The notes: generated by a model not told the origin, from the letters alone. Shown: positions 1 through 6,367, counted from the first letter of the stretch. The stretch is DNA of 6,397 nt from Planctomycetota bacterium (GCA_030637065.1 DAOVVQ010000225.1:1-6397); one strand, 5' to 3'. Program-made: numbers and translations.

Positions 1-386
1 ACACCCTCGGGACACAATACCCGCATCACCTCATCGGTCGAAACGCCCGCCAAATCCTCCGACACAACAAGATTGACCGAATTATCGATATACGGCAGGC
101 TATCGCCGCGAAGTTTGTTAACTGTAACCTTTCCGTAAACACCAAGCGACTCGATATACCCGCGGGCCTTTGCAACCTTCGCCGCGTCCCTGTCAAGCCC
201 CTGCACAAGGTAGCTGTCATTGGCACATAATGCCGCCGTAAGCCTCCCATCTCCGCATCCGACATGAACCACCAACCCGCCCTTAACACCCGAGCCGGCC
301 AGAATCCCTTCGGCTGAACCGGCGGCAAAGCAGGCAAAAGAAAACAAACAAACAACGCCGATCAACACCACACATTTCTTCTTCAT
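1..386 (-). CDS. Exported SAM-methyltransferase-like / probable PQQ propeller protein, C-terminus outside the window (partial)
   Basis: Seen: an open frame starts at ATG 386-384 and runs off the left edge, giving 128 complete codons. Residues 1-25 form a Lys-rich start plus hydrophobic core (MKKKCVVLIGVV...), a probable Sec signal peptide. Residues 38-47 carry the glycine-rich SAM-binding motif (VVHVGCGDG), with an acidic residue at the end of the next strand (Asp65, GLDRD) and a later NLVVSEDL segment. It aligns without gaps to residues ~31-135 of the neighbouring 403-3669 product at about two-thirds identity. The start is supported by AAGGATAAGG (391-400) just upstream. Only 16 bases separate it from the stop of the upstream gene, so co-transcription is likely. 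The PQQ propeller is inferred from the paralog because that part lies outside the window. The methylation substrate is unknown, and the domain may not be catalytic. Confidence 0.85.
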   Translation of the reverse strand, partial: MKKKCVVLIGVVCLFSFACFAAGSAEGILAGSGVKGGLVVHVGCGDGRLTAALCANDSYLVQGLDRDAAKVAKARGYIESLGVYGKVTVNKLRGDSLPYIDNSVNLVVSEDLAGVSTDEVMRVLCPEG

Positions 387-390
387 GCAA

Positions 391-400
391 CCTTATCCTT
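391..400 (-). promoter_or_regulatory. Ribosome binding site of the partial paralog gene
   Basis: On the minus strand the sequence AAGGATAAGG lies 4-10 bases before the ATG at 386, inside the 16-base gap after the upstream stop codon. It offers two overlapping AAGG cores. With the downstream signal peptide it fixes the start and supports translation from a shared transcript. Confidence 0.55.
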
Positions 401-402
401 AA

Positions 403-3400
403 CTATTTACCATAACATTGCACAGAACCGTCCATCCCGGAAAAGTAGAGCCTGCCGCCGCCGGCGATCATACCGTCGAACCTCGGCGGCGTGTCAAGTT
501 CGATACTGCTTAGCTCGGCCCCGTCATCAGCGGACACAGCCATCAGCAACCCCCCACTTTCACCGCGAAAAGCCTTGTCCTGTTTTATCAGGGTACTTTG
601 GGCCTTCGCCGAATCGAGCACCATCATGATCTCTTCTTCATCTGCAATATCCCGCGGACCGGCAACGAAAAGAGTCCTGCCCGCTAATACAAGCCCGTGG
701 GCCCGTAGCGGAACCTGCTTTTGCCAGATATAGCCCTTCGGATTGGTGTTCTTCGACTTACTCTTTTTGCCATTGCCGCTTTCGGCATCTTTGGCGTGCC
801 GCGCCGCGAAAAGCTGGAACTCCATTTGAGTCGTCCACCGGAAATACTGGTCCTCCCTGCCGTAACCGTACGTTATCTCGTCGTCATGAACGAGTATCTT
901 TCCGGAGATCGTCACCTTGCCGCTCTTGGAGTAGCCCGGCCCAGCCGAGTACAGACAGCCCATCAGCCAGTAGTTGCGATGAAACCACGTATCGTCAAGG
1001 AACCCGGCTGGACTGAAAAGATGGTCGTACTTGCCCGCCTGGTAAGGGCCAAGCTCGACACGCTCGCCGTCAAGGTCAAAAACCTGCGACCGCATATAGA
1101 CCCTCTCGCCATCACTGGAAAGAACATCCGGCAGAGCCACAGCCATATTCAGCCCCGAAATAGTGTCCTGCATATTACTGCCCGTTTCGGGATTGCGATC
1201 GCTCATCACCGTTTCGCCAAGTTTCCTGCCCGTCAGCGGCTCCAGCCGGTACATCCGCAAACCGCCGTCGATGAACATCGAACGCCCCGCAACGCAGTAC
1301 AAAACATCGTCCTGAATTAGCACGCTGCCGGATAGCGGCCAGACCGATTCGAGCTGCTCGAAAGCCACCGTCCGCCGGTCAGCCGGCGCCGCAAGGAACC
1401 GCCACGCAAGCCGGCCATCCTGCGACCGCAGGCAGTAGACATACCCATCCGCGCAACCGAACAAAACCGAACCCTTATATATAGTCGGCGGCGAATCGAT
1501 CCTCCCGCCGGCGGTGTATTGCCACGCGGTCCTTCCGCTATTTTCGTCAATGGCGTGCAATACGTGCCTGTCGCGTTCGGCGACGAATATTTTGCCATCC
1601 GCATTGACCGGACTGGTAAGCGAACCACCGATCCGACGTTTCCACAGACGCCGAAGGGACTCAGGAACGGCTGTCGCCGTATGGCCGCTGCGTGCACTAT
1701 CGCCGCGATACGTCGGCCAAACATCTCGATTTGATATTTTATATTTTATATTTGATATTTTACCGTATGCTGGGCCCTTTTCCAGCCTCTCGTTATCCGT
1801 CAGTTTCGGTATTGTACGCCTTGACTCCGACGTCGGAGCTAAGGCGTTAAAGCCGTATTGCTTGGCCTCGATATAGCATGGGCAATCGTGCGGCGGTGTG
1901 TAGATCAGACCGTTGGCAGGCATCACGCCATACAGACATCCGCCCCGCACCCAGTGGTTAGGCGTCCACTCCTTGGTCTGCAGATCCAGAAACTCGATAC
2001 CCGTTCGCGACATGAGCAGGTACTTCTCCGTCCCCTTGGCACGATAACAGCGATGATGAAACCACTTCGTCTCGACGGTGGGCGGAAGTTCCTTTGTTAT
2101 CCGGCCCGACCCGAGATCGTGACCCTTTAATATCCCATCTGATTTACTGTCTCCGGTAGACCCTGTCCAAACGCGGCTATCGGCAATGAGAAGATCTTCC
2201 GGCGAATTGTATCCGCCGTTAGGATGGTCCGCCTTCCAGAGCTGTTTGCCCGTCTTCGCCGAAAATGCGAACATCGTATCCTCGCCCGACCCTTCGGGAT
2301 ATCCCATGTATGTCAGTTTTATATTCTCACCGCCGGCGAACAGGACCTTGCCGCCGTAAACCACCAGCGTCGGGGCAAACCACGACTGCATGGCACTCCA
2401 CGTGGGAACTTCGTTAGACGACCACAGCACTTTTCCATCGGCACGGTCAAGGGCAAGGATCTTTTCGCCGTCATAATAATACGTCCGCTCGCTGTCAGCC
2501 GCTAACGTAAGTGGAACGACATTACCGCTTCTTTGCCACAGGGCTCTGCCGGTCGCCGAATCAAAGGCCTTGATAGCACGCCGACTCTCCAGCCACGAAC
2601 TCGCCTGCACACCGCCCCAGTTTCGATCCATCCTCGGAAACCTGCTGACCCGACTGTCGGGATATTTCCCCTCGCCGATGTACTTGTCGTCCTGAAAATG
2701 ATACGGCAGTTCGTTGACAAGCACAAACAGCACACTGTCGGAAAGGATCAATTCCTCGGTCCCGACAGTCCCGTCATATTCCAATAATTTCGCGCCCGTC
2801 GCCGCGTCAATAGCCACAAGCGGCTCATCGACACCCATAGGCACATAAACAACATTATCTTTCGCCACCAACCGCCGGGGCAGATTCGCAGGGCCGCTCT
2901 TTAAGGGCCACAAGTGAGGATGCCAGTTGACTAATGGACGCTTCCACAAAACCACGCCGTTAAACGCATCCCTGGCAACAATATGCCATTTCGGCGGGTG
3001 CAGAACCGACGCCCGGCTCCCTTCGTCGATAACGTAAAACATCCTGCCGCCGGAAGAAACCATCGCATTGACACTGGCCATGTGGTCGTGATGGCGGGAC
3101 CATCGCGGGCTGCCCTGCCACTGCAAATGCCGCGGCGGACCCACAACAAGATCGCCACTAACGGCATTGTTACCCGAATCGTACAGATAATGCGTCCACT
3201 CATCGATCGACTCCGGCCGGGGCTTGACCCGCTTCGTCCAGGACCGCCCCTCTTTGATGTAAGCTATGCCGCTGGGACGCAAGACACGCATCACCTCATC
3301 CATCGAAACGCCGCCAAGGTCCTCGGCGACAACAAGATTGACCAGATTATCAATATACCCAAGACTATCGCCCGCAAGCCTGTCAACAGTAACCTTACCA

Positions 3401-3669
3401 TGTATCCCAAGCGAGCGAATGTGATCGCGGGCCTTTTGGACATTTTTCCCGCTCCTATCCAGCCCATGGACAAGATAGCTGTCACCACCATACAAACCCG
3501 CGGTAAGCTCTCCATCACCACAGCCGATATGCACCACAAGCCCGCCCGTAACACCAGTTAAGTCCAATATCCGCTGTCCAGAGCCAGAAACCCCCAAAAC
3601 AACCGAAAAACAAGGCATTAATGCCGAAAATAATGCCAAAACGATGAAAAAACGAACCCTGATTTTCAT
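403..3669 (-). CDS. Exported methyltransferase-like / double PQQ beta-propeller fusion protein
   Basis: Seen: 1088 residues with TAG stop at 403-405. Residues 1-26 (MKIRVRFFIVLALFSALM...) look like a Sec signal peptide. Residues ~35-145 form a Rossmann-type methyltransferase-like domain: VVHIGCGDG at 45-53, acidic Asp71, and MDEVMRVLRPSG at 123-134. Block 156-200 (DEWTHYLYD, RWSRHHDH) leads into a first propeller (~200-610) with PQQ-type blades: ARDAFNGVVLW 232, AIDAATGAKLL 286, AFDSATGRALW 368, ALDRADGKVLW 406, AFSAKTGKQLW 468. PPHDCPCY at 592-599 closes it. A second propeller starts at WPTYRGDSARSG (651), with blades near 705, 745, 807 and 1043. A Lys-rich linker lies at 968-978. Known: this architecture occurs in planctomycetes with no settled function. 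Inferred: envelope-located binding or enzymatic role. An upstream in-frame ATG at 3801 was rejected because it would bury the signal peptide and lacks the AGGAAAGG site. Confidence 0.88.
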   Translation of the reverse strand: MKIRVRFFIVLALFSALMPCFSVVLGVSGSGQRILDLTGVTGGLVVHIGCGDGELTAGLYGGDSYLVHGLDRSGKNVQKARDHIRSLGIHGKVTVDRLAGDSLGYIDNLVNLVVAEDLGGVSMDEVMRVLRPSGIAYIKEGRSWTKRVKPRPESIDEWTHYLYDSGNNAVSGDLVVGPPRHLQWQGSPRWSRHHDHMASVNAMVSSGGRMFYVIDEGSRASVLHPPKWHIVARDAFNGVVLWKRPLVNWHPHLWPLKSGPANLPRRLVAKDNVVYVPMGVDEPLVAIDAATGAKLLEYDGTVGTEELILSDSVLFVLVNELPYHFQDDKYIGEGKYPDSRVSRFPRMDRNWGGVQASSWLESRRAIKAFDSATGRALWQRSGNVVPLTLAADSERTYYYDGEKILALDRADGKVLWSSNEVPTWSAMQSWFAPTLVVYGGKVLFAGGENIKLTYMGYPEGSGEDTMFAFSAKTGKQLWKADHPNGGYNSPEDLLIADSRVWTGSTGDSKSDGILKGHDLGSGRITKELPPTVETKWFHHRCYRAKGTEKYLLMSRTGIEFLDLQTKEWTPNHWVRGGCLYGVMPANGLIYTPPHDCPCYIEAKQYGFNALAPTSESRRTIPKLTDNERLEKGPAYGKISNIKYKISNRDVWPTYRGDSARSGHTATAVPESLRRLWKRRIGGSLTSPVNADGKIFVAERDRHVLHAIDENSGRTAWQYTAGGRIDSPPTIYKGSVLFGCADGYVYCLRSQDGRLAWRFLAAPADRRTVAFEQLESVWPLSGSVLIQDDVLYCVAGRSMFIDGGLRMYRLEPLTGRKLGETVMSDRNPETGSNMQDTISGLNMAVALPDVLSSDGERVYMRSQVFDLDGERVELGPYQAGKYDHLFSPAGFLDDTWFHRNYWLMGCLYSAGPGYSKSGKVTISGKILVHDDEITYGYGREDQYFRWTTQMEFQLFAARHAKDAESGNGKKSKSKNTNPKGYIWQKQVPLRAHGLVLAGRTLFVAGPRDIADEEEIMMVLDSAKAQSTLIKQDKAFRGESGGLLMAVSADDGAELSSIELDTPPRFDGMIAGGGRLYFSGMDGSVQCYGK
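1729..1762. repeat. AT-rich 21-bp-period repeat inside the propeller gene
   Basis: The 13-mer ATTTGATATTTTA occurs at 1729-1741 and again at 1750-1762, separated by TATTTTAT, so the period is 21 bases (7 codons). It is almost pure A+T inside an otherwise GC-richer gene. It is read in frame as ISNIKYKISN (about residues 638-647), exactly in the linker between the two propellers. Short AT-rich repeats of this kind are otherwise typical of intergenic DNA, so an in-frame insertion is inferred. Confidence 0.75.
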
Positions 3670-3677
3670 AATATGTG

Positions 3678-3685
3678 CCTTTCCT
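3678..3685 (-). promoter_or_regulatory. Ribosome binding site fixing the start of the fusion gene
   Basis: AGGAAAGG on the minus strand lies 8 bases before the ATG at 3669-3667. This spacing, and the signal peptide beginning at that codon, choose this start over the in-frame ATG 44 codons upstream. Confidence 0.7.
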
Positions 3686-3855
3686 GCCTGCCTCTTTAGG
3701 TGATTATCGCCCCGAAAACTCCGGAGCATGAGCGGGACGTACAAACTCCCCCTGTAAGACGCAATTCCCAACAAAACTATTTCAATCGCCCCACCCCACA
3801 AATAAATAGCATCCGCACCCTTGTCATTCCCTTCCTTGCAAATACGGGCTCATCT

Positions 3856-3891
3856 GTTTCAATGTCCCAACGGGGATACACTGGATATAGG
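3856..3891. other. Solitary CRISPR-repeat-like 36-mer (possible remnant)
   Basis: Read on the minus strand this segment ends in ATTGAAAC, the conserved 3' end of many CRISPR repeats. It is preceded by a small stem (CCC-GTT-GGG). On the plus strand it starts GTTTCAAT. A weak second match (ATTTCAAT at 3779-3786) lies 77 bases away, a plausible repeat-plus-spacer distance, but similarity fades outside the last ~16 bases. No array and no cas gene are visible. It could be a chance match or a decayed array end. Confidence 0.2.
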
Positions 3892-3944
3892 CTGTGTGAT
3901 ATATCTCAGCACAAAACCCGCCAATAAGTGAAGGTTGTCAACTA

Positions 3945-3966
3945 AAATAGGTGACTGTCCCCTATT
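3945..3966 (+). repeat. Left copy of inverted palindromic element (REP/RAYT-like)
   Basis: AAATAGGTGACTGTCCC (3945-3961) recurs in inverted orientation at 6282-6298. Positions 3946-3966 also form a 21-base near-perfect palindrome: AATAGG pairs with CCTATT and GAC with GTC around a central T, with one mismatch. From memory, similar AGGTGACTGTCCCC sequences recur near IS200-like REP-associated tyrosine transposase genes, but no such transposase is in the window. It lies one base beyond the stop codon of the hydrolase gene. Confidence 0.7.
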
Positions 3967-3967
3967 G

Positions 3968-5800
3968 TTAGAAATCACCGACCTTAGAACTGCGAGACAC
4001 CAGCATATTCTTTGCGCCGATAGCCTCTTGGAGTTTACGTAGGCCATGATAAGCTGGGCCTTGCCTTTGCTCGATCGTACTAATCAGACTGACATTAGGT
4101 ATTGTGTTGTCACTTGTAATCCGGTAAGCCCAACCTCTGTCATCGGGCTTGGTCGGCATGGCCAGCAGACCGTCGACATCGGTCTTCACTTCTGTCACAT
4201 GGCTCCAGCCGCCCTGGTCGATATCCCACCATTGCACAGAGTAGACCGTGTTGGGTTCAAGTTGCTGAATATCAGAGCTCTTAATCTTGGCACTGACATA
4301 GCCGAGCCCTATTGACTTGTCCGGATAGAGGGCCAGGCACAGGAACTCTTGGCGATTGTCGACCAGGTGTCCCAAGGCCGGGGCCAGCTGGCTATAGTCA
4401 TGTCCCTTGTCCAACATGAAGCTTTTCAAGTGCCCCATGGAAGCGGCACACCACTTGTTAAATCCGTTGACATGGGGATCGCCGCCGAACTTGCGGTTGC
4501 CGCTGTAATAGTCATCGCCCCAGGCATGGCCGGCCAGGCCTCCGTTTAAGACCGAACCGTACATCATGAACTGCGCCATCTCGCTGTCGTTGAGAGGTTT
4601 AACCGACTTGTTGTTCCAGCCTGGATAGAAGGGTTCAACATTCAAGGAGGGCAGTGGATTGGGCAGTGCGTACTGCCGCCGCAACCAGCCAAACATCCGG
4701 GCATCGCGCCCGACATTGCTGACATTGTGCATGCGCAGCCAGGGTGCCTGTTCTTGGGTACCCCAGGTGTCGTCACTGGCACCGGCGGCCATGGCTGTCA
4801 TGGGCTGGCCATAGGGCATCTCGCCCAGGGCCGCGTAGGCGGCATCAATCATGGGGCGATAGGCTTCATTGCGCCCCTTGCCCCAATCCCAGTGGAGCCA
4901 ACTGAAGATGAAGTTGTAAGTGCCGTAACGAGCCCAGAAGTAACGGACGTAATTCGTGAAGGCCAACTTCTCCGCCTCATTTTCTTCCGGCCAGGTCTCG
5001 CTGCGACGCACGGTCTCAATAAAGGGACAAAAGCCATTATCCCAGAAGTGCTCCATCTTCCGGTCGACCTGTTGCCAGTAACCCGGATTGATCTTCAGGT
5101 AATTTACGGCAAAGGCCAGATCGGGCTCATTGAAGTCCATGGCAAAGGGCGTGCTGCCGTCCTCACCGATCTTCTTTTTCTGGTTGTTCTTGTGCCAAAT
5201 GGGTTTAGTCAGTTCCGAAGGAAAGCAGGAGATGATATTAATGCCATTGAATCCCTGAGCCTTGCGGATCCTCACGGCATCCTTGAAGGATATCTTGGAG
5301 GGCCCCGAGGGCAAATCCCAGCCGTAAACACCGGTCAGACAACTCCACCAGGTGTCACCCGTGTAGAAGAAAGGAGTGCCATCGGCATACTCCAGGGTAC
5401 GCCCGTTGTCACTGACCCGGACGAAACCACGGCGGTTGGCGTTAGCCTGCTTTTCGGCCTCGCTCCATTCAATGGCAGCAAACTGCCCTGCCTTACTATC
5501 GAGACCAGGATCTCCGGTCTTGCTTCCGGTCGACCAATGCCAGTCGCCAACGGCTGTAGCCGCCAGCCGGGCCCGCCAGGTCTGCCCGCCATCCCAGAAA
5601 GCTGGAATACGGTATTGAAGCTTGTCCGGACCTTTCAGGTCTACCCAGAGATCCACGTCCAGATAGGGATTGTCATAGGTCTCGGATGCGGAGAAGGAGA
5701 CTTCCACCATTTCATAGACATGGGTAACCTCGGTTGCCGCTTCAGCAGAGGTGCAAGTAATGGCCAATAAGCAAAGAGCAATTAGTTTAGCTGTCTTCAT
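3968..5800 (-). CDS. Secreted DUF5060/DUF4038 apiosidase-like glycoside hydrolase, probably truncated
   Basis: Seen: 610 residues. Residues 1-21 (MKTAKLIALCLLAITCTSAEA) are a signal peptide with an A-x-A-type cleavage site. Residues ~25-115 match a DUF5060 beta-sandwich (YDNPYLDVDLWVDL, WRARLAATAVGDW). Residues ~128-470 match the DUF4038 (GH140-like) TIM barrel, entered by RVSDNGRTLEYADGTPFFYTGDTWW-type sequence. Glu389 (SLNVEPFYPG) and Asp305 (WLHWDWG) are the best catalytic candidates. Residues ~475-562 resemble the C-terminal beta domain (collagen-binding-like) usual after DUF4038. Known: GH140 enzymes cleave apiose linkages in pectin; this protein's substrate is not established. Odd: residues ~566-610 (EQRQGPAYHGLRKLQEAIGA) exceed the usual end and resemble the beginning of another carbohydrate-active domain, with the stop one base from a repeat. 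It lies 82 bases after the small upstream gene. The start is supported by AAGGAG at 5811-5816. Confidence 0.88.
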   Translation of the reverse strand: MKTAKLIALCLLAITCTSAEAATEVTHVYEMVEVSFSASETYDNPYLDVDLWVDLKGPDKLQYRIPAFWDGGQTWRARLAATAVGDWHWSTGSKTGDPGLDSKAGQFAAIEWSEAEKQANANRRGFVRVSDNGRTLEYADGTPFFYTGDTWWSCLTGVYGWDLPSGPSKISFKDAVRIRKAQGFNGINIISCFPSELTKPIWHKNNQKKKIGEDGSTPFAMDFNEPDLAFAVNYLKINPGYWQQVDRKMEHFWDNGFCPFIETVRRSETWPEENEAEKLAFTNYVRYFWARYGTYNFIFSWLHWDWGKGRNEAYRPMIDAAYAALGEMPYGQPMTAMAAGASDDTWGTQEQAPWLRMHNVSNVGRDARMFGWLRRQYALPNPLPSLNVEPFYPGWNNKSVKPLNDSEMAQFMMYGSVLNGGLAGHAWGDDYYSGNRKFGGDPHVNGFNKWCAASMGHLKSFMLDKGHDYSQLAPALGHLVDNRQEFLCLALYPDKSIGLGYVSAKIKSSDIQQLEPNTVYSVQWWDIDQGGWSHVTEVKTDVDGLLAMPTKPDDRGWAYRITSDNTIPNVSLISTIEQRQGPAYHGLRKLQEAIGAKNMLVSRSSKVGDF

Positions 5801-5808
5801 ACTCTCAA

Positions 5809-5816
5809 ATCTCCTT
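5809..5816 (-). promoter_or_regulatory. Ribosome binding site of the glycoside hydrolase
   Basis: AAGGAGAT on the minus strand lies 8 bases before the ATG at 5800-5798. It is the strongest Shine-Dalgarno match in the window and agrees with the signal peptide beginning at this codon. Confidence 0.7.
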
Positions 5817-5882
5817 CATCTGCATATTTTGGGAATCGTTTATGAGCCTTCTACGTTCATTATCCACGACAAAACTGTGCTT

Positions 5883-6149
5883 TTAGTTGACGTTCACACG
5901 GATATAGCAGTCATTGGCAACGTCTTTACGGCCGTCGTATTTGATGGATTCCAAAATCGGCTTGTAATCTTCCCAGCCGCCATCCTGGTTACCGCCGGCA
6001 TCCAACTGCGTCTGTACATCAAAGATCTTTGCGGGATCGATATCAAAGCGTTGTACAGCGCCATGGGCGCTCTCCAGCATCGCCTCATATATAGTTTCAG
6101 GGCAAATATGCATTAACTGGGATTTCCCATTTAACTGTTTACTAAACAT
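5883..6149 (-). CDS. Small acidic protein of unknown function
   Basis: I do not recognise this 88-residue protein. It has no signal peptide or membrane segment, so it is predicted cytoplasmic and mildly acidic, with aromatic residues in its C-terminal half (GGWEDYKPILESIKYDG at about 57-73). That stretch loosely recalls C-terminal segments of TIM-barrel sugar isomerases, but not enough for a call; it could be a remnant of a larger gene. Support for a real gene: AAAGGG (6157-6162) 7 bases before the ATG, a good promoter just upstream, an in-frame stop just before the start, and the same strand as its neighbours. The hydrolase starts 82 bases downstream, so the two may share a transcript. Confidence 0.5.
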   Translation of the reverse strand: MFSKQLNGKSQLMHICPETIYEAMLESAHGAVQRFDIDPAKIFDVQTQLDAGGNQDGGWEDYKPILESIKYDGRKDVANDCYIRVNVN

Positions 6150-6156
6150 TATTCTA

Positions 6157-6162
6157 CCCTTT
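6157..6162 (-). promoter_or_regulatory. Ribosome binding site of the small acidic protein
   Basis: AAAGGG on the minus strand lies 7 bases before the ATG at 6149-6147. An in-frame TAG a few codons upstream excludes an earlier start. Confidence 0.5.
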
Positions 6163-6173
6163 CGATGCTAATA

Positions 6174-6202
6174 ATTTTACCAAATTCAACTTGAACTATC
6201 AA
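6174..6202 (-). promoter_or_regulatory. Sigma70-like promoter with palindrome in the spacer
   Basis: On the minus strand TTGATA (6202-6197) and TAAAAT (6179-6174) are separated by exactly 17 bases, each matching the consensus at 5 of 6 positions. The spacer contains a perfect 5+1+5 palindrome, TTCAAGTTGAA (6185-6195), a candidate repressor site. The expected transcript start near 6167 gives a leader of about 18 bases that still includes the AAAGGG site. It would drive the small protein gene and perhaps the hydrolase. Confidence 0.55.
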
Positions 6203-6281
6203 GATTTTTCTTTTCCGAGGTGGTTTCTTGCAGATTTATACAAAAGACCGGATTTGCAGGTTCCAGATAAACTATAAACTA

Positions 6282-6298
6282 GGGACAGTCACCTATTT
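6282..6298 (-). repeat. Right copy of inverted palindromic element (REP/RAYT-like)
   Basis: The plus strand reads GGGACAGTCACCTATTT, the exact reverse complement of 3945-3961. The two copies face each other as 17-bp inverted repeats bounding a 2354-bp segment. Similarity on the inner side decays after the 17 bases (TAGTTTATAG here, CTATTGTTAG at the left). No target-site duplication is evident in the bases just outside. Confidence 0.7.
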
Positions 6299-6315
6299 CC
6301 AGCCTATTTAATAGT

Positions 6316-6367
6316 CCGCAGGATGGGTAACGAATCTTATCTGCCTGTAAGGCAGTCACCCATGCGG
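6316..6367. other. Compact stem-loop element at the right edge
   Basis: CCGCA (6316-6320) plus ATGGGT (6323-6328) can pair with ACCCATGCGG (6358-6367) to make a 10-bp outer stem with a small bulge. Inside it CTGCCT-GTA-AGGCAG (6341-6355) forms a perfect 6-bp hairpin. There is no following T run, so it does not look like an intrinsic terminator. The CAGTCACC core (6353-6360) is shared with the repeat at 6282-6298. The rest of 6299-6397 shows no supportable gene. Confidence 0.5.

Larger units (their letters stand above)
3670..3967. other. Intergenic region between the hydrolase and the methyltransferase/propeller gene
   Basis: These 298 bases hold no convincing gene. They contain the left palindromic repeat (3945-3966), a CRISPR-repeat-like 36-mer (3856-3891) and the ribosome binding site of the next gene. 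I found no promoter here with both boxes well matched: a TTGACA-like hexamer at 3935-3940 (minus strand) has no good -10 at normal spacing. The propeller operon promoter is therefore unassigned. Confidence 0.6.

Noticed and set aside
26..355. Closed minus-strand frame of 109 codons at the left edge
   Set aside because: It is out of phase with the true frame, which aligns with the paralog and shows the signal peptide and GCGDG motif.
721..1320. Plus-strand open frames within the propeller gene (also 2983-3561)
   Set aside because: Antisense to conserved coding sequence, Arg/Pro/His-rich composition, no recognised motif.
3670..3801. Upstream in-frame ATG at 3801 extending the fusion protein by 44 residues
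   Set aside because: It would bury a clear signal peptide, the added residues look like translated non-coding DNA, and the good ribosome site belongs to the ATG at 3669.
3859..4047. Minus-strand frame of 62 codons spanning the hydrolase end and the left palindrome
   Set aside because: It overlaps the hydrolase in another phase and runs through a repeat; no recognisable sequence or ribosome site.
4727..5770. Long plus-strand open frame (347 codons) antisense to the hydrolase
   Set aside because: It fully overlaps a well-supported gene and its product shows no recognisable domain; it is a by-product of the codon bias of the true gene.
6341..6355. Intrinsic terminator at the perfect hairpin
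   Set aside because: No T run follows on either strand.
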